This document shows, piece after piece, positions 23,845 to 32,778 of a DNA stretch of 32,845 nucleotides. The position numbers and the translations under genes are program-made. The number at the start of each line of letters is the position of its first letter. Position 1 is the stretch's first letter. Source of the DNA: JBGTGT01 sp051439375 (GTDB lineage Bacteria > Cyanobacteriota > Cyanobacteriia > Cyanobacteriales > Microcystaceae); contig JBFRWB010000063.1 of the NCBI GenBank assembly GCA_051439375.1, forward strand, positions 1 to 32,845, given 5' to 3'. Under the pieces are notes generated by a model that did not search any database, had not been told where the DNA came from, and saw only the letters and a list, made by a program, of their open reading frames with translations.

Positions 23845-26184
23845 ATGACTCAGACTCAATGGCAGTTAAAACCCGAAGTTATTTTACCCACTATTTTTAA
23901 GGAAAGTGTTTATCAAGTTGCGGTTGCTGTTACACAAATGCAAGGGGAAAACTTCTCTAGTGATGGGAATTATTTAGCACAATTATTATGGCAACGAGGG
24001 ATTAAAGATCCTGAAAAAGTTGCGCCTTTTCTTAATGCGGCTGTCTATCAATCTACCCCTGCCTCTGCGTTTGGTCAAGAAATGAAAAGAGCCACTCAAC
24101 GGTTGATAAAAGCTTATCGAGATAAAGAGAAAGTAACAATTTGGGGGGATTTTGATGCAGATGGTGTGACTTCTACCAGTGTTTTGTGGGAAGGGTTAGG
24201 ACAATTTTTTACGCCTTATTTACAACTTGATTATTATATTCCCAATCGTTTTACAGAATCCCATGGTTTAAATATAGCAGGGATTGACAAATTAGCTGTG
24301 TCGGAAACAAAATTAATCGTTACTTGCGATACGGGAAGCACTAATTTAGAAGAGATTAAGTATGCTAATAATTTAGGCATTGATATTATTATTACCGATC
24401 ATCATACTTTACCTGAAGATCGTCCAACTGTGGTCTCTATTATTAATCCTCGTTATTTTGCAGCCCATCATCCTTTATATCATCTGTCTGGGGTTGCAGT
24501 AGCTTATAAATTAGTAGAAGGATTGTACAATAAACTGCCAACTATTCCAGAAAAACCCTTAGAAACTTTACTCGATTTAGTGGCAATTGGGTTAATTGCT
24601 GATTTAGTCGCTTTACAAGGAGATTGTCGTTATTTAGCACAAAAAGGACTCGAACAGTTAAAGAAACAAAGCAAAAATCCAACTCGTATTGGGGTAGGTG
24701 AATTGTTAAAATTATGTCGTAAAAGTGGGGATAGAGTGACTGATATTTCGTTTGGAATTGGACCGCGAATTAATGCAGTCAGTCGAATTCATGGGGACGC
24801 TAATTTTGGGGTAGAATTATTAACCAGTAGAGATCCTAAACGTTGTCAAGCTTTAGCGTTAGAAACGGAATTGGCCAATAGTCGGCGTAAAGGATTACAA
24901 AAAAAAGTGACTGAAGATGTGAAAAAGAAGTTAAGTGATTTAGATTTATCAACGACGTTTGTTATCGTTTTAGTAAATGAACAATGGCAAAGTGGGGTAT
25001 TAGGATTAGTAGCTGGACAAATTGCCCAAGAATATGGCAGACCGACTATTTTATTAACGACATCAGCGTTAGAAAACACAGCCAATAATGAGGTACAATT
25101 AGCGAGAGGTTCGGCTCGTTCAGTTAATCAAATTGATCTTTATGAATTAGTCGCTTCCCAAGCACATTTACTGCACCGTTTTGGGGGACATCCTTTTGCT
25201 GCAGGGTTAAGTTTACCAATTGATAATTTACCTTTATTTCAAGAAGGAATTAATCAAAAATTGCGTACAAAATTAGGTCAATTAGATCAACTACAGGCTA
25301 CGGTAGAAGCAGATTTACAAGTAACTGTTGCAGAATTAGGCTATTCTTTGTTTCGGGAACTAAAATTATTAGAACCCTGTGGAATGGGAAATCCTGTTCC
25401 TAAATTATTAATTAAAAATTGTTGGGTTAATGAGGTTCGTAATAAAAATATTGAGGATTTTAAAAGTAAAAAAGTGCAATATTTAAGAACTCGTTTTTTA
25501 CTCTGGGATAAAACCGTTAAACAAGGATTTTCTGGGGTATGGTGGGGACATTCTCAAGATGAATTACCTGAAAATAAAACCTGTGATGTAATTGTTGAGT
25601 TAGATTTTAATACTTATGATAAAAAGTACGAAGTGCGTATCATTGATGTGCGTCCCCATCAAGAAAGTTTACTTTCATCTTCTGCTACTTCCACTGTAGA
25701 TGTCATTGATGGACGTGATCAAGTAATAGATAATATGAAAGCACCATCTTTCTATTATCTTGAAGATTGTCCTACAGATTGGAATGAATTACGAAAAGCT
25801 TATCAACAAGCAATAAGTAACAATCAATCTTTAGCCTTAGTCTATCAACCTTTTAAATTATCAACCTCAGAAATTTGGCAAAAATTAATTGGTATCGCTA
25901 AATATCTCAGTCGTACCCAAAAAACAATCTTATTAGATCAATTCAAACAGGAATTAGGACTCAGTGATAAGACCTTTAAAACAGCTTTAGATTGTTTAAT
26001 TGCTTCAGGTTTCACATTAAATATTAAAAAGTCATCTTTATCAGTTCAATATACCCAAAACCTTAAACCTACTGTTCATCAACTGCGAAAACAATTACAA
26101 GAACAATTATCAGAAGAACAATTTCAAAAAAACTATTTTTACTCCTTACCTTTAGCAGAAATTCGCTCAATTTTGGTCAGTTAA
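23845..26184 (+). CDS. recJ: Single-stranded-DNA-specific exonuclease RecJ
   Basis: RecJ degrades single-stranded DNA 5' to 3' in recombination and repair. At 779 residues this is a cyanobacterial-length version with a long C-terminal extension. The DHH-family metal motifs are WGDFDADGVTS (D102, D104, D106), CDTG, and DHH (185-187). The DHHA1 domain has VLGLVAGQIAQEYGRP and RFGGHPFAAG, and an OB-like region follows. The last 170 or so residues have no assigned role. It stands alone between ccmO (divergent) and gatB (convergent). Confidence 0.95.
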   Translation: MTQTQWQLKPEVILPTIFKESVYQVAVAVTQMQGENFSSDGNYLAQLLWQRGIKDPEKVAPFLNAAVYQSTPASAFGQEMKRATQRLIKAYRDKEKVTIWGDFDADGVTSTSVLWEGLGQFFTPYLQLDYYIPNRFTESHGLNIAGIDKLAVSETKLIVTCDTGSTNLEEIKYANNLGIDIIITDHHTLPEDRPTVVSIINPRYFAAHHPLYHLSGVAVAYKLVEGLYNKLPTIPEKPLETLLDLVAIGLIADLVALQGDCRYLAQKGLEQLKKQSKNPTRIGVGELLKLCRKSGDRVTDISFGIGPRINAVSRIHGDANFGVELLTSRDPKRCQALALETELANSRRKGLQKKVTEDVKKKLSDLDLSTTFVIVLVNEQWQSGVLGLVAGQIAQEYGRPTILLTTSALENTANNEVQLARGSARSVNQIDLYELVASQAHLLHRFGGHPFAAGLSLPIDNLPLFQEGINQKLRTKLGQLDQLQATVEADLQVTVAELGYSLFRELKLLEPCGMGNPVPKLLIKNCWVNEVRNKNIEDFKSKKVQYLRTRFLLWDKTVKQGFSGVWWGHSQDELPENKTCDVIVELDFNTYDKKYEVRIIDVRPHQESLLSSSATSTVDVIDGRDQVIDNMKAPSFYYLEDCPTDWNELRKAYQQAISNNQSLALVYQPFKLSTSEIWQKLIGIAKYLSRTQKTILLDQFKQELGLSDKTFKTALDCLIASGFTLNIKKSSLSVQYTQNLKPTVHQLRKQLQEQLSEEQFQKNYFYSLPLAEIRSILVS

Positions 26185-26286
26185 GTAACCTATGCTTGCC
26201 CAACCTACAATTCCTTAAATATGCTATAATTCAGGTTGTTAAAATTTAACCTGCGTTAGATTCCTAAACAATTCATGATTCAGATT

Positions 26287-26498
26287 ATGTTAAACCAAAA
26301 AACTGAAAAACTAGCGGAGATACAAAATAATATCAAAAATAAATCCGCTAATATTCCTTGGAAAAAATGGCAGGAATGAGAGATAAAATTTCTCATAAAT
26401 ATTGGCAAGTTGACTTAGAAATTCTTGGGAAAGTCATTCAAAAGGACATTCCTTTTCTCAAAATTACAATTGTTGATATTATTGATAATTTATCTTGA
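26287..26498 (+). pseudogene. Remnant of a HepT-like (DUF86) ribonuclease toxin gene
   Basis: A frame from ATG 26287 reads to IPWKKWQE and stops at 26377. Shifting one base, the frame from ATG 26376 continues as MRDKISHKYWQVDLEIL and ends at TGA 26496-26498. Together they read as the C-terminal part of a DUF86/HepT protein, IPWKKWQ(G)MRDKISHKY, including the Rx4HxY toxin motif. A single missing base near 26374 explains the break. The N-terminal 30-40 residues and any MntA-type antitoxin partner are absent, so this is a decayed toxin-antitoxin relic. Confidence 0.6.
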
Positions 26499-26643
26499 TC
26501 CAATTACAGAAATGACTAAAAAAAGTGAAGACTGAGGAGAAGGAAATGGCTGATAAAAGGCGAGTTTATCAATTTTATTGCTAAGAAAGCACGAAATTTA
26601 ATTAAAAACCCGCCCCTACTTAATACTTAGTACCTGTAAAAAC

Positions 26644-28116
26644 CTACTGATTCAGTAATTTTTCGACTAATTGATTAGTTAACTTCGGATCTGCTCGTCC
26701 ACTGGTCTTTTTCATCGTTTGTCCCACAAAGAAGCCTTTTAACTTAGTTTTCCCCCCTTTATATTTTTCAACCTCATTGGGGTTAGCAGCAAGGATCTCT
26801 TCAATAATTTTTTCTAACTCCCCACTATCAGAAATTTGGGTCATTCCTTTCTTTTCAACTAATTTCTTAGGTGAACCGCCTTTTTCTAACAATTCAGGGA
26901 GAATTTCCTTAGCAATCTTCCCACTAATTGTTCCTTTGTCGATTAAATTGACCAATTCAGCCAACATAGGCGCATTGAGCGGTAAGGTAGTAATAGAAAG
27001 ATCAGGATTACTATTGAGATAAGCCGCAATGTCCTGTGTTACCCAGTTTGCCACTAATTTGGGACTTGCCCCATCTGCGATCGCTGTTTCAAAATATTCG
27101 GCCACATCCCGATCATCGGTTAATACCCTTGCATCATAAGCAGATAAACCGAATTCTGCTTGATAACGGTGGCGTTTTGCGGCAGGAAGTTCGGGTAATT
27201 GCTCTTTAAATGCCTTTAATTGGTCTTTAGTCACCTCTAACGGTGGTAAATCAGGTTCAGGAAAATAACGGTAATCGCTTGAACCTTCCTTACTCCGCAT
27301 ACTGACAGTAATTTGTTTATTTTCATCCCAAAGACGGGTTTCTTGACGAATTTTCTCTCCTTCTTCAATGGCTTCTATCTGTCGCTCAATTTCATACTCA
27401 ATCGCTTTTTGAATCGCACTAAAGGAGTTCATATTTTTGATCTCTACCTTAGTCCCAAATTCCTTTTGACCCACTGGCCGCACAGAAATGTTAACATCAC
27501 ATCGTAATGAGCCTTCCTGCATATTACCGTCGCTAATGCCTAAATATCGTACCATACGCCGCAGTTCTTGAGCATATTCAGCTGCTTCTTGTCCTGTTCG
27601 CAGATCGGGTTCAGAAACAATCTCCAATAAAGGAACACCTGTTCGATTAAAATCGACAAGGGAATGGGTTGATCCCGCAAGGCGATCGCTTCCTGCGTGA
27701 ACTAGCTTTCCTGCGTCTTCCTCCATGTGTAAACGGGTAATTCCGATCGTTTTCTGGCTAACTTCTGAGGTTTTCTTATCAACTAGCTCAATTTCTAATT
27801 CTCCATGTTCGACAATGGGAAGATCAAACTGAGAAATTTGATAATTTTTAGGAAGATCAGGATAAAAGTATTGTTTTCTGTCAAACTTACTATACTCTGC
27901 AATTTTACCGTTAATGGCTAGTCCTAATTTCACCGCAGAAGCTAATACTTCTTGATTCAATACGGGTAAAACGCCGGGATAGCCTAAACAAATGGGACAA
28001 ACGTTCGTATTGGGTGGGCTATCAAATGAAGTGGAACAGTTACAAAAAATTTTACTTGCAGTATTGAGTTGACAATGGGTTTCAAGGCCGATTACGGCTT
28101 CATATTGGGTAGTCAT
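26644..28116 (-). CDS. gatB: Aspartyl/glutamyl-tRNA(Asn/Gln) amidotransferase subunit B
   Basis: GatB, with GatA and GatC, converts Glu-tRNA(Gln) to Gln-tRNA(Gln). The protein has 490 residues, the usual length. The N-terminal kinase-like domain carries IGLETHCQLNT and the zinc-site cysteines in CNCSTSFDSPP and CPICLGYPG, followed by DRKQYFYPDLPKNYQISQ, LHMEEDAGK and GSLRCDVNISVRP. The C-terminal tRNA-binding YqeY-like tail ends with KGFFVGQTMKKTSGRADP. gatA and gatC are not in the window. Confidence 0.97.
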   Translation of the reverse strand: MTTQYEAVIGLETHCQLNTASKIFCNCSTSFDSPPNTNVCPICLGYPGVLPVLNQEVLASAVKLGLAINGKIAEYSKFDRKQYFYPDLPKNYQISQFDLPIVEHGELEIELVDKKTSEVSQKTIGITRLHMEEDAGKLVHAGSDRLAGSTHSLVDFNRTGVPLLEIVSEPDLRTGQEAAEYAQELRRMVRYLGISDGNMQEGSLRCDVNISVRPVGQKEFGTKVEIKNMNSFSAIQKAIEYEIERQIEAIEEGEKIRQETRLWDENKQITVSMRSKEGSSDYRYFPEPDLPPLEVTKDQLKAFKEQLPELPAAKRHRYQAEFGLSAYDARVLTDDRDVAEYFETAIADGASPKLVANWVTQDIAAYLNSNPDLSITTLPLNAPMLAELVNLIDKGTISGKIAKEILPELLEKGGSPKKLVEKKGMTQISDSGELEKIIEEILAANPNEVEKYKGGKTKLKGFFVGQTMKKTSGRADPKLTNQLVEKLLNQ

Positions 28117-28400
28117 AGGAAGTTATGGTAACAGAAATCGTTGTATTGTTGAGATTGTCAAGATTCGATCTCCATTCTAGCAATGAGTGTTACCAGAAAG
28201 CCTTCATTTGGGGAAGGAAACAAGGTTCAGAGTGGCGCACCGCACCTGACATAAGTATTTAATTTTATCTAAGATTTTCTGAGAAAGTTTCTCAGATTTT
28301 CTGAGAAAAATCCCTAGAAGTCTTATCCCATAAGCGATCATCACAAGCATCTAGGACAATTTTTATGTTATCGTGACTTTATTAATGAGAAACTGAAACA
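28117..28400. other. 284-bp intergenic region with a palindromic repeat
   Basis: This stretch between gatB (minus) and the Uma2 pseudogene (plus) has no gene. It contains a 46-bp palindromic repeat at 28266-28311, shared with 32135-32180, and otherwise no strong structure. Confidence 0.6.
28266..28311. repeat. 46-bp dispersed palindromic repeat, copy 1
   Basis: The core is TTTCTGAGAAA, one centre base, and the inverted TTTCTCAGA, followed by a second TTTTCTGAGAAAAA arm. 44 of 46 bases match the copy at 32135-32180; the differences are at the centre base and in the second arm. No terminal duplication or transposase is seen. Confidence 0.85.
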
Positions 28401-28933
28401 ATGCTATTAGAATTAAACCGATTAGAAATTCCTCAAGGACAAACCTTGCGATTAAAGAACATAACTTGGTCAGAATTTGAAAACATCCTTCTTGAATTGG
28501 GAGAACATCGCTGTTCAAAAATTGCTTATTCTTATCATACCTTAGAAATCATGACTCCTTTGCCTGAACATGAAAGTAATAAAGAAAACATTGGAGATTT
28601 TATTAAAGTTTTATTAGAAGAATTAGAGGGAAAGAGCGAATTGACTTAACCATTGATCCACCCCCAGATTTAGCCTTAGAAATTGATGTCACTTCTCGCA
28701 CTCATCCTGAGATTTATGCTCAGTTAGGTGTTCCTGAGTTATGGCGATTTGAGAAAGGGAATTTACAAATAAATATTTTAGAAAAAGGACAATACAAAGT
28801 TGTTGAAGGGAGTCCTCATTTTACCAACCTCCCCATTAAAGATAAAATTCCCCAAGCATTACAACAGGTAAAAATAGAAGGGAGAAATAAAACAATGAAA
28901 GCATTCAGACAATGGATTCAATTGCATCAATGA
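28401..28933 (+). pseudogene. Uma2-family gene broken by a central deletion
   Basis: The frame from ATG 28401 gives an intact Uma2 N terminus (LEIPQGQTLRL, IAYSYHTLEIMTPLPEHES, VLLEELEGK) and then stops at 28647. The C-terminal half continues in another frame from about 28631 to TGA 28931-28933, reading KERIDLTIDPPPDLALE, DVTSRTHPEIY and GVPELWRFEKG. The normal family has roughly 40 residues between LLEELE and the RIDLTIDPPPDLALE block, and these are missing here together with the reading frame. The deletion removes part of the predicted catalytic core, so the product cannot be functional. It differs from the intact Uma2 gene at 275-1081. Confidence 0.82.
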
Positions 28934-28953
28934 AATCGCCTCTTATGTCATAA

Positions 28954-29820
28954 TTATATCCTTTCAACCTGTTTCATCATTCGTAATGCTTGGGATTCGT
29001 AGCCACCACCAAATAGATTAAAATGGTTTAAAATGTGATAAAGATTGTATAAAACTTTACGTTTACTATAGCCTTGATCAAGAGGAAAAACTGATTCATA
29101 TCCCTGATAAAATTGACTAGAAAACCCACCAAATAATTCTGTCATTGCTAAATCTACCTCATGATCTCCATAATAAGTTGCTGGATCGAAAATAATCGGT
29201 TCACCTTTTTGTGTTAGAGAAGCATTTCCTGACCAAAGATCCCCATGTACCAAAGAAGGATGAGGTTTTCTCTCTTTTAAACTATCACGAACTACCTCAA
29301 CAAAATTACCAATATCAATAAAATTTCCTCCTCGTCTTTTGGCTAAATTTAATTGATAACCAATGCGAGATTCAGCAAAAAAATCTGCCCAATTATCTGC
29401 CCAAGGGTTTAGTTGAGGGGTTGAACCAATGGTATTATTACGATCCCAACCAAATTGAGAAACCAAATCAATTTTGTGCATTTGTGCTAATTGTTTACCC
29501 ATTTCTTGCCATGAATTTTTCTGCGATCGCCCTAATTCTACCCACTCTAAAACAATATAACTAAATCGTTCCGTTGCACCGCTACAAATCGGTTTAGGAA
29601 CTCGAATCGTATTTGTTGCAAATATCTGTTTTAAGCCTAACGCTTCTGCTGCAAACATTTCTACCTGAGAAGGATCATTAACTTTGACAAAATAGGTTTT
29701 TCCTAGTCCCGTAAGTGAATAACCTTGGTTAATACAACCGCCACTAACTGAGCGATAATTTTCTACGATAAAATCAGTTTGGGTAACTTGGGCAATTTGT
29801 TGGGCAATTTGAGTCCACAT
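28954..29820 (-). CDS. Fructosamine kinase family protein (FN3K-like)
   Basis: This 288-residue protein belongs to the fructosamine-3-kinase/ribulosamine kinase family, which phosphorylates sugar adducts on protein lysines so that they detach. It has the nucleotide-binding loop VSGGCINQGYSLTG with the redox-sensitive Cys29 known in the family, VKVNDPSQVEMFAAEALGL, the catalytic HGDLWSGN, and the metal-binding block DPATYYGDHEVDLAMTELFG. Length is normal. It stands alone downstream of the Uma2 pseudogene on the opposite strand. Confidence 0.93.
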   Translation of the reverse strand: MWTQIAQQIAQVTQTDFIVENYRSVSGGCINQGYSLTGLGKTYFVKVNDPSQVEMFAAEALGLKQIFATNTIRVPKPICSGATERFSYIVLEWVELGRSQKNSWQEMGKQLAQMHKIDLVSQFGWDRNNTIGSTPQLNPWADNWADFFAESRIGYQLNLAKRRGGNFIDIGNFVEVVRDSLKERKPHPSLVHGDLWSGNASLTQKGEPIIFDPATYYGDHEVDLAMTELFGGFSSQFYQGYESVFPLDQGYSKRKVLYNLYHILNHFNLFGGGYESQALRMMKQVERI

Positions 29821-30027
29821 AGATGATTTAGAGGGTTTGCAAAAGATACAATACTATAATGATAATGACTTTTTATCTATCGTTAAGGTGACTTTAAAAA
29901 AGGCAGAAGCCTCGGTCACCAGAACGCATACACCAGTTACAATTCCCTTATAAAGAGATCATGTTCCCTTCTTGCAGACCTCAACTAATATATGTAAAGA
30001 AGTACGAATAACTAGCCAAAAAATAGT

Positions 30028-32046
30028 ATGGACTCACTTTATCAATATGCTTGGCTGATCCCCGTTCTCCCCTTAATTGGAGCAATGGTAGTCGGATCTG
30101 GGCTTATCTCCTTTAATGAAGCGACAAATCGCCTCAGACAAGTCAATTCAGTCTTTATTGTCTCCCTATTGGGTGCATCAATGGTTCTCTCCTTTGCCCT
30201 ATTGTGGAGTCAACTTCAAGGCCACGAAGTTTATCAACAGATGTTTGAATGGGCCTCGGCTGGGAATTTTCACCTACAAATGGGTTATTCCATTGATCAA
30301 CTCAGTGCTTTAATGTGTGTCATTGTTACCACTGTTGCCTTTTTGGTAATGATCTACACCGATGGTTATATGGCGCATGATGCTGGTTATGTGCGATTTT
30401 ACGCCTATTTAAGCATTTTTAGTTCTTCCATGTTGGGCTTAGTCATTAGCCCGAATTTAGTGCAGGTTTACGTCTTTTGGGAATTGGTAGGGATGTGTTC
30501 CTATCTCCTTATTGGTTTCTGGTTTGATCGCCCTGCGGCGGCGGAAGCTTGCCAAAAAGCCTTTGTAACCAACCGCGTCGGTGATTTTGGCTTACTTTTA
30601 GGGATGCTTGGCTTATATTGGGCAACGGGAAGCTTTGAATTCGATGTGATGGGGGAAAGACTCGAAGGGTTAGTCAACTCTGGTGCGATCGCTCCTGCCT
30701 TAGCAATTCTCTTTGCTATCTTAGTATTCTTGGGTCCAGTGGCCAAATCAGCCCAATTTCCCCTTCATGTCTGGCTACCTGATGCGATGGAGGGTCCCAC
30801 GCCGATTTCTGCCCTTATCCACGCAGCGACGATGGTTGCAGCAGGAGTATTTTTAGTGGCGAGAATGTACCCTGTTTTTGAGAATATTCCCTCAGTAATG
30901 ACGGTTATTGCATGGACAGGGGCGTTTACCTCTTTCTTAGGGGCGACAATTGCTTTAACCCAGAATGACATTAAGAAGGGGTTAGCTTACTCTACCATTT
31001 CCCAATTAGGCTATATGGTCATGGCTATGGGAATTGGGGCATATACCGCAGGATTATTCCACCTAATGACCCATGCTTATTTTAAAGCCATGTTATTCCT
31101 TTGTTCTGGTTCTGTCATTCATGGCATGGAAGATGTGGTAGGACATAACCCTGATTTAGCTCAAGATATGCGCTTAATGGGGGGTTTACGCAAATATATG
31201 CCCATTACCTCTTTCTGTTTCCTTGTGGGTACCTTAGCCATCTGTGGGATTCCTCCCTTTGCTGGTTTTTGGTCAAAAGATGAGATATTAGGGTTAGCAT
31301 TCCAAGCAAATCCCTTATTATGGGTCGTAGGATGGGGAACGGCAGGGTTAACTGCTTTTTATATGTTCCGAATGTATTTTATGACCTTTGAAGGGGAATT
31401 TAAAGGGAATGACACAGAGATTCAAAAGCAACTCCTTTCCTTTGGCCCCGGTGCAATGGATGTCAAAGAATTAGATCATGATACAGATGATCACGGTCAT
31501 AGTAGCGAACCCCATGAGTCTCCCATTACCATGACGCTACCTTTGCTGGTTTTAGCCATTCCTTCCACTGTAATTGGTTTAGTAGGGATGCCTTGGAATA
31601 ACCGCTTTGAAGGGTTAATTTATGCCCCTGGGGAAGTGTTAGAAGAAGTAGCACACTTTGACTGGACAGAATTCTTAATTATGGCCGGTAATTCGGTGGG
31701 GATTGCCTTAATTGGGATTACTCTCGCTTCTTTGATGTATCTAAGTCATAAAATCGACCCCAAAGCGATCGCAGATAAATATCCTGCACTCTATCAATTC
31801 TCTCTCAATAAGTGGTATTTCGATGACCTTTACAATAGTGTTTTTGTAATGGGATGTCGTCGGTTAGCCCGTCAAATTATGGAGGTTGACTATCGTGTGA
31901 TTGATGGGGCGGTGAATTTAACAGGGTTAGCCACCATTGTCAGTGGAGAAGGCTTAAAATACCTTGAAAACGGACGAGCGCAGTTTTATGCCCTGATTGT
32001 CTTTGCGGCGGTGTTAGGGTTTGTGATTGTTTTTAGCGTCGTTTAA
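30028..32046 (+). CDS. ndhF: NAD(P)H-quinone oxidoreductase subunit 5 (NdhF)
   Basis: NdhF is the large antiporter-like subunit at the distal end of the cyanobacterial NDH-1 membrane arm, used in respiration and cyclic electron flow around photosystem I. The 672-residue protein is hydrophobic throughout, with about 16 membrane segments. Family blocks include QVYVFWELVGMCSYLLIGFW, KAFVTNRVGDFGLL, FPLHVWLPDAMEGPTPISAL, IHAATMVAAGVFLVARM, AYSTISQLGYMVMAMG and THAYFKAMLFL. A His/Asp-rich loop (about residues 490-505, DHDTDDHGH) lies between helices. The form resembles the constitutive NdhF1. An ndhD partner is not within the 800 bp downstream. Confidence 0.95.
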   Translation: MDSLYQYAWLIPVLPLIGAMVVGSGLISFNEATNRLRQVNSVFIVSLLGASMVLSFALLWSQLQGHEVYQQMFEWASAGNFHLQMGYSIDQLSALMCVIVTTVAFLVMIYTDGYMAHDAGYVRFYAYLSIFSSSMLGLVISPNLVQVYVFWELVGMCSYLLIGFWFDRPAAAEACQKAFVTNRVGDFGLLLGMLGLYWATGSFEFDVMGERLEGLVNSGAIAPALAILFAILVFLGPVAKSAQFPLHVWLPDAMEGPTPISALIHAATMVAAGVFLVARMYPVFENIPSVMTVIAWTGAFTSFLGATIALTQNDIKKGLAYSTISQLGYMVMAMGIGAYTAGLFHLMTHAYFKAMLFLCSGSVIHGMEDVVGHNPDLAQDMRLMGGLRKYMPITSFCFLVGTLAICGIPPFAGFWSKDEILGLAFQANPLLWVVGWGTAGLTAFYMFRMYFMTFEGEFKGNDTEIQKQLLSFGPGAMDVKELDHDTDDHGHSSEPHESPITMTLPLLVLAIPSTVIGLVGMPWNNRFEGLIYAPGEVLEEVAHFDWTEFLIMAGNSVGIALIGITLASLMYLSHKIDPKAIADKYPALYQFSLNKWYFDDLYNSVFVMGCRRLARQIMEVDYRVIDGAVNLTGLATIVSGEGLKYLENGRAQFYALIVFAAVLGFVIVFSVV

Positions 32047-32053
32047 TTTATTA

Positions 32054-32085
32054 GTAGGGTGGGCTTTTATGTCCACCTTCCCTAC
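32054..32085 (+). terminator. Possible terminator hairpin after ndhF
   Basis: GTAGGG (32054-32059) can pair with CCCTAC (32080-32085), with further GTGG/CCAC pairing inside, 8 bp after the ndhF stop codon. No T-run follows directly, so it may be a dispersed repeat rather than a true terminator. Confidence 0.45.
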
Positions 32086-32134
32086 GGTTATAGGATGGTA
32101 GCTTTTATTTTGTAAAAAAAGGTCAAGGAAATAT

Positions 32135-32180
32135 TATCTAAGATTTTCTGAGAAACTTTCTCAGATTTTCTAAGAAAAAT
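32135..32180. repeat. 46-bp dispersed palindromic repeat, copy 2
   Basis: This stretch matches copy 1 (28266-28311) at 44 of 46 positions and has the same palindromic core TCTGAGAAA/TTTCTCAGA. It lies 90 bp after ndhF. Confidence 0.85.
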
Positions 32181-32224
32181 AGCTGCAAGCATTGATATAT
32201 CTAGACTAGATTCATTTTAGTAGT

Positions 32225-32249
32225 GTGCATTAGTGGTAGCGTAATGCAC
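32225..32249. repeat. REP-like palindrome GTGCATTA/TAATGCAC
   Basis: GTGCATTA (32225-32232) and TAATGCAC (32242-32249) form a perfect 8-bp stem with a 9-nt loop. Similar GTGC-GTTA palindromes are scattered in many cyanobacterial genomes. Confidence 0.65.
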
Positions 32250-32281
32250 CGAAAGTTTAAACAGACTGAAAGCTAAACAAT

Positions 32282-32351
32282 AGCTGGTGCGTTCCCAAAT
32301 AGAGGATACTTTAAAAGTTAAAATCGTTTAAGGGAACACACCCTACAAGCT
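32282..32351. repeat. MITE-like element with 11-bp inverted repeats
   Basis: GGTGCGTTCCC (32286-32296) is matched, with one change, by the inverse GGGAACACACC (32332-32342). Outside these lie AGCT and AAGCTA, which extend the symmetry after a 5-base insert. The 35-bp AT-rich interior encodes nothing. It could be a small nonautonomous mobile element or a folded RNA. Confidence 0.45.
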
Positions 32352-32399
32352 ATCTTCTGTTATCATCAAAAATTATCTGAAAAATATGAACTGCGGATG

Positions 32400-32771
32400 T
32401 TACCTTAATTCTCTAATATAATTCCCCAGAAAAACTACTTGATTAACCATATCTTCTGCTGTCATCTGTTCAATTAAATTTAAAAAACCTTTCATTTGCT
32501 CCCCAATAGAATAAGTTTGTTTTCCAATAATAATACCCGTATGATTTCGTCCTTGGTGTATATAAGCCTGATGCAAACGGCAAAAATCACCGACATTAAA
32601 GGTATAAATAGCCCGTTTTTGTTGAGTTGACTAGATTAATTGTTGTTCATCAGGACAGCTTAAATTATTCGCTTCTGCGGTTGTGAAGATGTCTATATTA
32701 GCATTGCGTAACGCTTTAACTAAAGAACGTTGTAAAATATCCTCATCTAAATATAAACTAATTTGACTCAT
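32400..32771 (-). pseudogene. DUF5615-type PIN-like gene with one in-frame stop codon
   Basis: Read from ATG 32771, the frame gives MSQISLYLDEDILQRSLVKA, then NANIDIFTTAEANNLS, a TAG at codon 47 (32633-32631), and continues cleanly as STQQKRAIYTFNVGDFCRLH and GRNHTGIIIGKQ to a TAA at 32402-32400. Apart from the TAG the 123-codon frame is intact. The family of small PIN-like proteins has an acidic LDED-type start and the FNVGDF motif, and usually pairs with a small upstream antitoxin-like gene. A Trp codon (TGG) turned into TAG is the simplest explanation. Confidence 0.75.
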
Positions 32772-32778
32772 TGAATAA

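Larger units (their letters stand above)
32047..32399. other. 353-bp repeat-rich intergenic region after ndhF
   Basis: No gene is seen. It holds a hairpin right after ndhF, the second 46-bp palindromic repeat, a GTGCATTA/TAATGCAC palindrome and a MITE-like inverted-repeat element, each listed separately. Confidence 0.7.
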
